Positions 18,277-27,815 of a stretch of DNA of 64,000 bases are shown piece after piece. Where the stretch lies: positions 62,001 through 126,000 of the forward strand of contig DAIRSI010000006.1 of assembly GCA_036804505.1 (NCBI GenBank), written 5' to 3'. The position numbers were made by a program, and so were the translations under genes. A model generated the notes under the pieces. The model worked only from the letters and a program-made list of their open reading frames with translations, had not been told where the DNA came from and did no database searches. Numbering within the stretch: the first letter of the stretch is position 1; the number at the start of each line of letters is the position of its first letter. The stretch is from Phocaeicola_A sp036804505 (GTDB lineage Bacteria; Bacteroidota; Bacteroidia; Bacteroidales; Bacteroidaceae).

Positions 18277-21200
18277 ATGAATAATTTTTTAATGAAATGT
18301 CTGCTGGCTGGCACTCTATGCCTGCTAACGCTTTTCGCAAATGCCGAAAAGCCATCCAATCCCGTCAAAGGGAAAGTTACTGATTCTTCCGGTGAAGCTC
18401 TTGTGGGAGTAAACATCCTGGTACAAGGAGCTTCAAAAAGTGGAACAATTACCGATGTTGACGGTAATTTCACTCTCAACACCCCGATGGGTTCAACTTT
18501 AGTCGTATCATACATTGGTTACGTAAGCCAGAAAGTAAAAGTAAACAGCACTTCCTTGAAAATCGTTATGCAAGAAGATTCAAAGATGCTCGATGAGGTG
18601 GTAGCCATCGGATATGGAACCATGAAAAGAAAAGACATCACAGGATCTGTAGGCTCTGTAGGGAACCAAGACCTTGTAGCCGTACCGGTTGCTTCTCCTG
18701 TTGAGGCTATGCAGGGGAAACTTGCAGGAGTCCGTGTGACAACTCCCGAAGGCAATCCGGATGCAGAGATCATCGTTCGTGTACGTGGCGGCGGTTCCAT
18801 CACAAGAGACAACACACCTTTGTATATTGTGGACGGATTTCCGGTAAGCAGCATTTCGGATATTCCGAGTGCCGATATCGAATCCATTGATGTATTAAAG
18901 GACGCTTCTTCAACGGCCATCTACGGTTCAAGAGGATCAAACGGTATCGTGCTGGTTACGACCAAAAGCGGTAAATCCGGCAAAGTGCAGGTAAACTACA
19001 ACGCTTACGTCGGCATGAAAAAAGCGGCAACCAAAATAAACACCTTAGGGGTTGAAGATTACCTGAAATGGCAATATGAAAACTTCGCCTTAGGCGGAAA
19101 CCTCAATACTTTTACCAATCTTATCGGAACTTGGGATGCATTGCCTTCCATCGCAAAAACCATTCAGACAACCGACTGGCAAGATGAAGTTTACGGACGT
19201 ACCGGCAACACATTCAGCCATAACCTCAGTTTGACAGGTGGCTCGGACAAACTGCGTTTTAACTTCGGATATGGACATATCAATGAGAAGGCTATTTTGG
19301 AGACATCCAAATTCCGTCGCGACAATCTAAGTCTGAAACTGAATTTCGATCCTAATGTAAAGACCAAACTTGAATTCTCCGTACGTTATGCACGCACCCA
19401 AGTTTTCGGTGACGGACAAAGTGATGCCACAGGAGACTCCAACTCCACGCCTTCGGGTTCCTTCGGTCGTATTCGACATTCCATCATACAGACTCCTTTG
19501 ACATTGAACGGAACAGGCGATATCGTCCTTGATGACAACTCTGTGGATAGCGGTTTGGAAGACCCGATCACTGCTTTGAACGACAACTATAAGAAACGTC
19601 TGCGCCAGACTTTCAATATGAATGGTGCATTCACATGGAATGTATTCAAAAACTTCACGCTCCGTTCGGATGTAGGTTTGGATATTTACGACAATACTTT
19701 AAAGTATTTCTACGGCACATCGACATACGAATCACAAAACAACACACAGGCAAGCTACAAGAACATGCCTGTCACTCAAGACACAGATGTCAGCCGCCGT
19801 ACTTTCCGCAACACCAATACGGCAACCTATGATTTCAAGAGCCTGATACCCAAAGACCACAATCTGAATGTCATGGTGGGAGAAGAGAATATCATAATTA
19901 AAGAAGAAAGAATTACTGCACGAGTAGAAGGCTTCCCCACATTCTATAATGCCGACATGGCTTTCAACTTCTCGGCACAAGGTACCCCAACAAAATATGA
20001 TGATTACTTCTTCCCTGAAGATAAAATGGTATCATTCTTCGGCCGATTGAATTATGATTACAAAGGTCGTTATCTGCTCACTTCGACCCTTCGTGCCGAT
20101 GGTTCAAGCAAATTTGCAGAAGGAAACCGATGGGGTTACTTCCCGTCAGTGGCAGCCGCATGGCGCATTACAGAAGAAAAATGGATGGAAAGTACCAAGA
20201 ACTGGCTCAATAATCTGAAACTGCGTTTCAGTTACGGCGTCAGCGGCAACAACAATATCCCTTCCGGACAAACGACCAAGACATATTCCATGGCTCAAAG
20301 CAGTTGGCTGAATATTGCCAGTTCCTATTTGACTGCCGGGACAACCTTAAACAATAAGAATCTGAAATGGGAAACTACCCATTCTTTCAATATAGGTCTT
20401 GATTTCGGGCTGTTTAACAACCGGTTAAACGGTTCTTTAGAAGTCTATAAAAACAATGTAAAGAACCTGTTGATGGAAATGCAGGTAGCCGGTTGCGGTT
20501 ACAACACTCAATACCAGAATGTGGGAGAAACCGAAAACAAAGGTTTCGAGGTCACCTTGAATTGTTCGGCTTTCAACAAAAAAGATTATGGTCTCGACTT
20601 TTCTTTTACCTTAGGTCATAATGTCAATAAGGTAAAGAGTCTCGGCAGTATGGAGTCCTATACCAAAGCTTCCTATTGGGCAAGTACTGAAGTGGGTAGT
20701 GATTACATCATCAAACCGGGTCTTCCAGTAGGTTCCATTTATGGATATCACACTGATGGCCGTTATGAGACAAGTGATTTTTCCGGATACAGCAATGGAA
20801 AATGGATTTTGAAAGATGGTGTCGCAGATGATTCCGGCGTTGCCGGCACGGTACGTCCGGGGACATTGAAATTGAAGGATGTTACCGGTGACGGAGTAGT
20901 AAATGATGACGACAAGGAAGTTATCGGCGATGCCAATGCCTGGGCTGTGGGAGGATTCAGTATCAACGGTCACCTCAAAGGTTTTGACTTGATGGCCAAC
21001 TTCACCTATAGCATCGGAAACGATATTTACAACGCTGATAAAATAGATCAGACTTCCACACGAGGAAGCCAATGGAGAAACATGAAAGACATCATGGCTG
21101 CGGGCAAACGATGGACCAATATCGATACAAACGGAAACCTTGTGAACGATGCCGCATCTCTTGATGCACTCAATGCAAATACTACCATGTGGTCACCATA

Positions 21201-21486
21201 CACAACCAAAGCCATCATTCATGATTGGGCTGTTGAAGACGGATCTTTCCTAAGACTGGCCGATTTGACTCTGGGTTATACTCTGCCTAAAAAACTTGTT
21301 AATAAAATCCATATAGAGAATCTCCGCTTCTATGCAACGGCATCCAATCTGTTCTGCCTGACCAATTACAGCGGAGCCGATCCTGAAGTAGACTGCAAAC
21401 GCAACTATTTGATTTGTCCGGGTGTAGATTACTCGGCCTACCCAAAGAGTCGCCAATATGTTTTCGGTTTAAACTTAACTTTCTAA
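18277..21486 (+). CDS. SusC-like TonB-dependent transporter
   Basis: Full-length SusC importer of 1069 aa. Order: signal peptide ending in FANA, a carboxypeptidase-like beta-sandwich about 28-105 (VKGKVTDSSGEALVGVNILVQG), a TonB-box-like stretch (LDEVVAIGYGTMKRKDITGSV), the plug about 120-235 (VDGFPVSSISDIPSADIESI, then DVLKDASSTAIYGSRGSNGI) and a beta-barrel ending in GLNLTF. It lacks the STN domain of the transporter at 11596, in line with control by an HTCS rather than by a sigma/anti-sigma pair. It lies 7 nt after GH105 and 19 nt before susD. It should import oligosaccharides cut at the surface for GH105, GH31 and the esterase-like protein. Confidence 0.96.
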   Translation: MNNFLMKCLLAGTLCLLTLFANAEKPSNPVKGKVTDSSGEALVGVNILVQGASKSGTITDVDGNFTLNTPMGSTLVVSYIGYVSQKVKVNSTSLKIVMQEDSKMLDEVVAIGYGTMKRKDITGSVGSVGNQDLVAVPVASPVEAMQGKLAGVRVTTPEGNPDAEIIVRVRGGGSITRDNTPLYIVDGFPVSSISDIPSADIESIDVLKDASSTAIYGSRGSNGIVLVTTKSGKSGKVQVNYNAYVGMKKAATKINTLGVEDYLKWQYENFALGGNLNTFTNLIGTWDALPSIAKTIQTTDWQDEVYGRTGNTFSHNLSLTGGSDKLRFNFGYGHINEKAILETSKFRRDNLSLKLNFDPNVKTKLEFSVRYARTQVFGDGQSDATGDSNSTPSGSFGRIRHSIIQTPLTLNGTGDIVLDDNSVDSGLEDPITALNDNYKKRLRQTFNMNGAFTWNVFKNFTLRSDVGLDIYDNTLKYFYGTSTYESQNNTQASYKNMPVTQDTDVSRRTFRNTNTATYDFKSLIPKDHNLNVMVGEENIIIKEERITARVEGFPTFYNADMAFNFSAQGTPTKYDDYFFPEDKMVSFFGRLNYDYKGRYLLTSTLRADGSSKFAEGNRWGYFPSVAAAWRITEEKWMESTKNWLNNLKLRFSYGVSGNNNIPSGQTTKTYSMAQSSWLNIASSYLTAGTTLNNKNLKWETTHSFNIGLDFGLFNNRLNGSLEVYKNNVKNLLMEMQVAGCGYNTQYQNVGETENKGFEVTLNCSAFNKKDYGLDFSFTLGHNVNKVKSLGSMESYTKASYWASTEVGSDYIIKPGLPVGSIYGYHTDGRYETSDFSGYSNGKWILKDGVADDSGVAGTVRPGTLKLKDVTGDGVVNDDDKEVIGDANAWAVGGFSINGHLKGFDLMANFTYSIGNDIYNADKIDQTSTRGSQWRNMKDIMAAGKRWTNIDTNGNLVNDAASLDALNANTTMWSPYTTKAIIHDWAVEDGSFLRLADLTLGYTLPKKLVNKIHIENLRFYATASNLFCLTNYSGADPEVDCKRNYLICPGVDYSAYPKSRQYVFGLNLTF

Positions 21487-21505
21487 ATTCCAAATAACTA
21501 CAGAT

Positions 21506-23329
21506 ATGAAAAAAATATATACATATACATTAAGCTTTCTGATATCAAGCATGACTTTAACCTCATGTAACGATTATCTGAACACGGAAAGCAAATCGAC
21601 ATATTCCGACGACATAGTCTTTGCAAATGAGACCTTGGCTGAAGATGCAGTAATCAATATTTACAGTTTCTTTGCCCAGACCAATTCACACCGCGCCCGC
21701 TACATGCCTTACTACGGAATGAATACGGATGAGGAATACTACAATGACTTGAAAAGTCCTACCTCGGACGAGAAGACATCACTATGTTCTTATTCAGCGT
21801 TTGTAGCCAACGGATGGATGGGTTCAGGCAGCAGCTACAACGCCTATACTTGCTTCTTTAACGGCATAGAAGCTGCAAACTGTTGTATAGAAGGAATCAG
21901 AAAATACGGATCTCCTTCCACAAAGAATACGATGGGCTATCTATTGGGTGAAGCTCTGACTTTAAGAGCTCAATACTATTATGATTTAATACGAGGATGG
22001 GGAGATGTCCCCGCACGCTTTGAGCCGGTTTCTGAAAATACCGTTTATATGGCAAAAAGTGACAGGGATGTCATATACAAACAAATCATTTCCGACCTTA
22101 CAGAGGCCGCCACTTATCTTCCATGGCCGGGAGCCTCAACGCGTACCTCAACTACCGAACGAGTAAACAAAGCTTACGCTCTTGGGCTGAAAGCCAGACT
22201 TATCTTAATGGCAAGCGGATACAGCGAGCGCCCCAAGGCTCTTGATGATGCATCCAACTATGAGATTCGTAAATCCAGTGATGCAGAACTTACCGGAACC
22301 ACTTTATTGAAGGAAGCTTATACAGATTTGAAGAATATCATTGCAAATTCAGGATGCAAGCTCAATTCCACATATGAATCAATCTGGAACGAACTTGCAC
22401 AGGATGTAGTTACATCCAATCGTGAATCCATATTCGAGATTCCTTTTGCAGCAGGCCGCGGACGTTTCTTCTACCATTTTGGCGTGTACCACAAAACAAG
22501 CAGCAGTCATATTTCAAAAAACGGATATGGAGGACAGAACTGTGTAACTCCTACTCTTTTTTATGAATATGATTCCTCTGATACACGAAGAGATGTCAAC
22601 TGCGTTCCCTATAAATGGAATAACGGAAGCTACTCGATGGCCGATTTAGGTTCAGGAGCTGCAGCACCCAGCTTCAATTTCGGGAAATATGACTATGAGC
22701 GTATGAACCGTCAGGTAACCAGCAATGATGACGGAGTAAACTTACCGGTACTGCGTTATGCCGATATTCTGCTGATGGCTTCTGAAATTGCCAACAGCCT
22801 TGGAGAACTTGATAATGCAAAGAGCTATCTGAAGCAAGTCCGTCAAAGAGCATTCAATCAAAGCGATTGGAACACGGAGGTTACCGAATATATGAATAAA
22901 ATAACGTCACAAGACCAAATGCTCAGTGCCATCCAGAAAGAACGCATGCTTGAATTCCCTGGTGAAATGCTGCGGAAACAAGATTTGATACGATGGAACA
23001 TTTTAGGAAAAAATGTAAAGGAGACTGTAACCAAGATGAAGGCACTGCGTGACCGTACAGGTGATTATGCTGATGTTTCTAAAACGGTTTATACACGTAC
23101 CGTAAATGGAAAGCTGGAAATATATGGACTGAATCACGGTGAAAACGGAACTCCTGAAGGCGAAGGATGGACAAAATTAGGTTATGACTTTATCACAACC
23201 GTGGTCAGAGACGACATGCTGAACAATTACTATGTAAATGATCCGGACAGTCACCAGTATTGGCCGTTGTTCCAAACAGACCTGGATAGTTCGAATGGTT
23301 ATCTGATCAATAACTATGGTTATAAATAA
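21506..23329 (+). CDS. SusD-like glycan-binding lipoprotein
   Basis: SusD-family lipoprotein of 607 aa, somewhat longer than average. The signal peptide ends in LTSC (Cys21) followed by NDYLNTES, a common SusD start. SusD landmarks: LLGEALTLRAQYYYDLIRGWGDVPAR, NKAYALGLKARLILMASGY, LPVLRYADILLMASEIANSLGE, YLKQVRQRAFNQ, IQKERMLEFPGEMLRKQDLI and the C-terminal YWPLFQTDLDSSNGYLINNYGY, which resembles the usual terminal motif. It pairs with the SusC 19 nt upstream and is followed 10 nt later by the GH31 start. This is the glycan capture component of the HTCS-type PUL. Confidence 0.95.
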   Translation: MKKIYTYTLSFLISSMTLTSCNDYLNTESKSTYSDDIVFANETLAEDAVINIYSFFAQTNSHRARYMPYYGMNTDEEYYNDLKSPTSDEKTSLCSYSAFVANGWMGSGSSYNAYTCFFNGIEAANCCIEGIRKYGSPSTKNTMGYLLGEALTLRAQYYYDLIRGWGDVPARFEPVSENTVYMAKSDRDVIYKQIISDLTEAATYLPWPGASTRTSTTERVNKAYALGLKARLILMASGYSERPKALDDASNYEIRKSSDAELTGTTLLKEAYTDLKNIIANSGCKLNSTYESIWNELAQDVVTSNRESIFEIPFAAGRGRFFYHFGVYHKTSSSHISKNGYGGQNCVTPTLFYEYDSSDTRRDVNCVPYKWNNGSYSMADLGSGAAAPSFNFGKYDYERMNRQVTSNDDGVNLPVLRYADILLMASEIANSLGELDNAKSYLKQVRQRAFNQSDWNTEVTEYMNKITSQDQMLSAIQKERMLEFPGEMLRKQDLIRWNILGKNVKETVTKMKALRDRTGDYADVSKTVYTRTVNGKLEIYGLNHGENGTPEGEGWTKLGYDFITTVVRDDMLNNYYVNDPDSHQYWPLFQTDLDSSNGYLINNYGYK

Positions 23330-23339
23330 TAAATACAAT

Positions 23340-25757
23340 ATGAAGATAAAGCACTTGTTACTACCGTTTCTTTCTTTCGGATTATTGGGTTCCGTATTGG
23401 CCAATCCCTCTTTCACAACCCAAAACAACACGATTGTATTTCAATCGAACAAAGGAAATTTACGAGTAGAACTATGTACAAACAATATGTTTCGCGTAAC
23501 AAAAAGTACAGGGACGTCTTTCCGGGAAAATGAATCCTGGATGGTGGTGAAATACAATTTCGACCGCGTAAATTATTCCATTCAGGATAACGATTCGGGA
23601 AACATCATTATGACACCCGAGCTTAAGATATACGTCAAGGCCAATCCTTGGCGTATATCTGTAAAAGACAAAAGAGGATTACTTTATGAAGAATTGTCAT
23701 CAAATGCCTCAACGCCAACAAATGTGTGCACGTTGCGACCTGATGAACATTTCTTCGGATTCGGTGAAAGGATGGATTTCCTTGATCAAAGAGGACAGAA
23801 AATTCATCTTAACGTAGAATTAGGCCGCGGTACAAAACCGGCAGTAGGAGGAAAAGATATTCTCCGTGCCAACTATTGTCCTGTTCCCTATTTCATGAGC
23901 AATAAAGGTTACGCAATATTTTTCCATACGGCAGCACCTACCGATTGGGATATGGGATGGAGCAACTCTGACAACTACACCTATTCATCCGAAGCCGGAG
24001 AACTTGATTATTACTTCATTGCCGGGAAATCTATAGAAGAGATGCTGCAAAGCTACCAAGAACTCACAGGCGTCAGCCCACTTATGCCCCGTTCCACTTA
24101 TGGTCTGCATATCGGTTCATATAGTGGCGGCACATGGAAATATGAATCTTGTGCCTCTGATAAATATCCGGTTAATCTGGTCCATCGCCTGCGTCAGGAA
24201 AAAATTCCGTTCGATATCTTATGGCTGGACTCTACTTGGCGTTTGTTCAACAAAAGATTCGGTAATGGAGGCTGTTGTTTTGAATTCAACAGTACATTCA
24301 AAAATCCACAAGCCATGATTGACTCCATTTACGCCAATCACGTAGATATGTTCGGATTGCACATAAGGGCCATTGTAGATGACGGAAATCATAATACACT
24401 ATATCAAGATGCCAAAACTGCTGGAGCTACATTTATTAAATCGGACTGTGACGGAATTATCAATTTCTTTGATTCAAAATCGGCAGACTGGTGGTGGAAC
24501 AATGGAGCTATGAGAGTAGCCTCCATGGGAGTGAAATTTGTAAAAACAGATTGTGGCGGAACGCTTCGGTTTCCGGACGGAACATCTTTTGAAAAAGGAT
24601 TCAAAGTCCCCGGACTCGATAAAGAAACAAGTCCCGATGAACTTCATAACCTTTTTCCTATTGCCTACGCAAAAGTTCCGTATGAAAAGTTTGGAGCCTA
24701 TAACAGACAAAGAGGTTTCAATCACACACGTGAAGGTTATGCAGGAATCCAGCGATATCCTTTTATCTGGGCCGGAGACTGGGGCACTGAATGGCAATGG
24801 TTCGAACCGGTTATCCGCGGAGGTCTTAATATCGGATTGTCAGGCGTCGGTTACTGGTCACATTGCATGGGAGGTTTCGAACAATACTCCCCTTATGATA
24901 CTGACCTTTACTTACGCTGGTGCCAATTTGGCATGTTCAGTCCGGTGTCCATTCTATTTGGAATGGATCATCCCCGCTATCATGAACCATGGACATACGG
25001 CCCTGATGCAATGAAGATTTTCATTAAATACGATTCGCTCCGATATGCACATATACCCTATATATATAGCAATGCTTACCGGATGTACAAATCGACGAGA
25101 CCTCTGATGACTCCTCTGGTATACGATTATCTGAATGATGAAAACGCCTACCAGATTTCGGATCAATACATGTTCGGGCCGTCCATGATGATATGTCCGG
25201 TAACGACCAAGGGTGCCCTGAGCCGTCCCGTTTATTTTCCGGGAGGAAAATGGGTGGATTTTTGGACAGGTGAGCGAATAGAAGGGCGTCAAAGGAAATC
25301 ATTCCTCACCCCTATCGATATAATGCCTATCTTTATAAAGGCTGGAGCGATTATTCCCATGCAGCCGACACTACAATATCTCAAGGAAAAAACTATCGAA
25401 GAGATTTCATTAAGGATTTTCCCGGATGGAATCTCATCCTACGACCTTTATGAAGATGACGGCGAAAGTCTGGATTATCAGAAAGGAATCTTTGCCATCA
25501 CACATATCGCAAGCAATATGGAAAATAATATATGGCAACTGACAATTAATAAGACAGTAGGTAAATATAAAGCACAAATACATAAATATAATGTGGAAGT
25601 TTATTTGAATAATAAACCAAAATTTGTATCTTTAAATGGAAAAACGATTCCTGAAAACAATTCTGTCCAGGGATGGAATTGGGATGTGACAAAGAAATGT
25701 GCTTATATTAGAACAAATGTCTCTAATAAGAACCAAATTGTATTAAATGTCAATTAA
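23340..25757 (+). CDS. GH31 alpha-glycosidase
   Basis: Family 31 retaining alpha-glycosidase of about 805 aa (alpha-glucosidase, alpha-xylosidase or alpha-galactosidase type). Domain order: signal peptide (MKIKHLLLPF...VLA), N-terminal beta-sandwich to about 220, (beta/alpha)8 catalytic domain about 230-580, then C-terminal beta domains. The nucleophile is probably Asp404 in VKTDCGG and the acid/base Asp480 in IWAGDWG. FGFGERMDFLDQRG and PFDILWLDSTWR are further GH31 signatures. The start at 23340 was chosen because the longer frame begins inside susD. The substrate motif (KTDCGG rather than the WxDMNE of alpha-glucosidases) argues against a plain alpha-glucosidase. It sits mid-operon between susD and the esterase-like gene. 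Confidence 0.9.
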   Translation: MKIKHLLLPFLSFGLLGSVLANPSFTTQNNTIVFQSNKGNLRVELCTNNMFRVTKSTGTSFRENESWMVVKYNFDRVNYSIQDNDSGNIIMTPELKIYVKANPWRISVKDKRGLLYEELSSNASTPTNVCTLRPDEHFFGFGERMDFLDQRGQKIHLNVELGRGTKPAVGGKDILRANYCPVPYFMSNKGYAIFFHTAAPTDWDMGWSNSDNYTYSSEAGELDYYFIAGKSIEEMLQSYQELTGVSPLMPRSTYGLHIGSYSGGTWKYESCASDKYPVNLVHRLRQEKIPFDILWLDSTWRLFNKRFGNGGCCFEFNSTFKNPQAMIDSIYANHVDMFGLHIRAIVDDGNHNTLYQDAKTAGATFIKSDCDGIINFFDSKSADWWWNNGAMRVASMGVKFVKTDCGGTLRFPDGTSFEKGFKVPGLDKETSPDELHNLFPIAYAKVPYEKFGAYNRQRGFNHTREGYAGIQRYPFIWAGDWGTEWQWFEPVIRGGLNIGLSGVGYWSHCMGGFEQYSPYDTDLYLRWCQFGMFSPVSILFGMDHPRYHEPWTYGPDAMKIFIKYDSLRYAHIPYIYSNAYRMYKSTRPLMTPLVYDYLNDENAYQISDQYMFGPSMMICPVTTKGALSRPVYFPGGKWVDFWTGERIEGRQRKSFLTPIDIMPIFIKAGAIIPMQPTLQYLKEKTIEEISLRIFPDGISSYDLYEDDGESLDYQKGIFAITHIASNMENNIWQLTINKTVGKYKAQIHKYNVEVYLNNKPKFVSLNGKTIPENNSVQGWNWDVTKKCAYIRTNVSNKNQIVLNVN

Positions 25758-25761
25758 AAAT

Positions 25762-27789
25762 ATGAGATTAACAAGCTTTGCAAAATTAATTACATCGTTA
25801 GTCTTTTTGACGACGATACCGACCTCGGCACAGGTGTTCGGTGAACAGCCGACCTATCCGGGACGTCCTGACTACGGAGCACTCCGATGGAGTCAAAGCT
25901 CAGCCTACTATTCTTATCTGATGTATGACCTGCACTGCAGAGATCAAAAAAGACTTGATGAACTGCAAAAAGCATTTACTTCTAGGGAAAAAATGGAAAA
26001 CTATATTGCAGAAGTCAAGAAAAGACTTAATGGAATCATAGGAACTTTTCCTGAACGCAGCAAAATAAACAGCCAAGTCGTTGGAAAAGTCTTAGGCGAC
26101 GGCTTCACTGTTGAAAAGATAATTTTCCAAAGTATGCCAGGCAGATATGTGACCTGTCACCTTTATATGCCGATAGGAACGAAAAATCCGCTCCCTGCAG
26201 CAATCGAAATGTGCGGTCATGCATTAAATGGCAAGGGAAATGCTTCCCAATTGGCCATGCGTATGGCTATCAATGGCATCGCCACATTAGTAGTTGACCC
26301 CATAGCACAAGGAGAACGCCTCCAACTCATAGACGAAAAGGGAACCCCACTCACCCGAGGTGTCACCACAGAACATACCTTGCTCAATCCTCTATATAAT
26401 CTGCTGGGAAGTAGTCTTGCAGCACAAGAATATTATGACAACAGTCGTGCAATCGATTATCTGATGTCAAGAAAAGACATCGATAGTAATCGTATAGGAG
26501 CCTATGGATTCTCAGGAGGAGGAACCCAAGCTACCTATCTCATTGCTTTAGATGAAAGAGTAAAAGTCGGATGTATCGGCTTGTTTTTCTCCAATCGTGC
26601 AAGGACCTTGGAAATCCAAGGACCTTCAGATGGTTGTCAACAAATACCCAATGAAGGAAAAGAAGGTATAGAAATAGCCGATTTTGCCATGATGATGGCT
26701 CCCAAGCCCTTGATTCTACTTGATGGGAAATATGATTTCGTTGATTATTGGGGCGCTTTACAAGGTTATGATGAATTGAAAAAATGCTATTCGATTTTAG
26801 GAAGTCCTGAAAAAATAAATCAATATTTTGCAGAAGACGGTCATGCAACTCCTTCAGATGTACAGACACATATGGTAAACTGGTTTAAGAAGTGGCTGTC
26901 AGGCAGTGATTACAAACTAACCGACGCAAAAAATCCGAACTGGCATGGAGATAATATGCTTTGTACAAAAAGCGGCCAGGTTAATCTGGAATATAAAGAT
27001 GCATTAAGCACAATGGAAGAAGTTAAAAGGCAGACAGACCAGCTCGAAAACCAAAGAAAAGAATTTCTCAAAGGTGATAAGGCCATTATCCGGGAAAAAA
27101 TATTTCAACTTCTGGGTTTGGAAAGCGGATTCTCAAAAAATGAAGTACAGGCTGTTATTACCGGACATTCCATTCAAAGGGAATACGAAGAATTTCGCTA
27201 TCAAATCAATTGTAACGGTGAAATGCCTGTTCCTTGCGTTGTTTGGATTCCTTCAAAAGCAACTGCAAATTCAAAAATAGAAATACATCTTCACGAACAG
27301 GGTAAAGCAGATTATTTGACGGACTTGTCCAAGCGTGATGATATCTCCGACGGAAACATTATTGTAGCGGCTGATTTCAGAGGACTAGGCGAAACAGAAG
27401 ATCCTTACATCTATAATTATACCAAATACTGGAACAAAGAATATCGTTGCTCAGCCACAAGCATGCACATAGGTCGACCGATTATGGGACAGCGTGTTGC
27501 CGACATGCACACCCTGCTCGATTTCTGCTCTTCCAATGAAAAGCTGAAGAATCATTCCATAGAAGTTTTTGCCGACGGCTTGTATGGGCCGGTTGTCATA
27601 CATGCTACCATACTGGATAATCGCATTGAAAAAGCAACTTTGTACCGCTGTCTTAAATCCTGGAAAGAATATATTTCCAATCCATTACAAAGGGATATGT
27701 ACTCCAATATTCTTTATGGAGTTTTGAATTACTATGACCTTTCGGATCTGATTAATTTATCTGCAAACAGAATTAGAATAATAGATTAG
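25762..27789 (+). CDS. Two-domain alpha/beta-hydrolase, putative carbohydrate esterase
   Basis: Secreted protein of about 675 aa with two alpha/beta-hydrolase-like halves. The N-terminal half (to about 390) has a full catalytic set: nucleophile Ser251 in GAYGFSGGGTQ, an Asp in LILLDGKYDFVDYWG and His in EDGHATPSDVQ. It resembles acetyl-xylan-esterase-like hydrolases. The C-terminal half (about 440-660) keeps the fold pattern (EIHLHEQGKADY, IIVAADFRGLGETEDP), but the nucleophile-elbow position reads VFADGLYGP, with no Ser, so it is probably inactive. The signal peptide follows the Met at 25762, 4 nt after the GH31 stop; an earlier ATG at 25747 overlaps GH31. The role is likely removal of acetyl or methyl esters from the PUL substrate. 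Confidence 0.75.
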   Translation: MRLTSFAKLITSLVFLTTIPTSAQVFGEQPTYPGRPDYGALRWSQSSAYYSYLMYDLHCRDQKRLDELQKAFTSREKMENYIAEVKKRLNGIIGTFPERSKINSQVVGKVLGDGFTVEKIIFQSMPGRYVTCHLYMPIGTKNPLPAAIEMCGHALNGKGNASQLAMRMAINGIATLVVDPIAQGERLQLIDEKGTPLTRGVTTEHTLLNPLYNLLGSSLAAQEYYDNSRAIDYLMSRKDIDSNRIGAYGFSGGGTQATYLIALDERVKVGCIGLFFSNRARTLEIQGPSDGCQQIPNEGKEGIEIADFAMMMAPKPLILLDGKYDFVDYWGALQGYDELKKCYSILGSPEKINQYFAEDGHATPSDVQTHMVNWFKKWLSGSDYKLTDAKNPNWHGDNMLCTKSGQVNLEYKDALSTMEEVKRQTDQLENQRKEFLKGDKAIIREKIFQLLGLESGFSKNEVQAVITGHSIQREYEEFRYQINCNGEMPVPCVVWIPSKATANSKIEIHLHEQGKADYLTDLSKRDDISDGNIIVAADFRGLGETEDPYIYNYTKYWNKEYRCSATSMHIGRPIMGQRVADMHTLLDFCSSNEKLKNHSIEVFADGLYGPVVIHATILDNRIEKATLYRCLKSWKEYISNPLQRDMYSNILYGVLNYYDLSDLINLSANRIRIID

Positions 27790-27815
27790 AATTCCTATTA
27801 ATCTTAAGATTAGCC

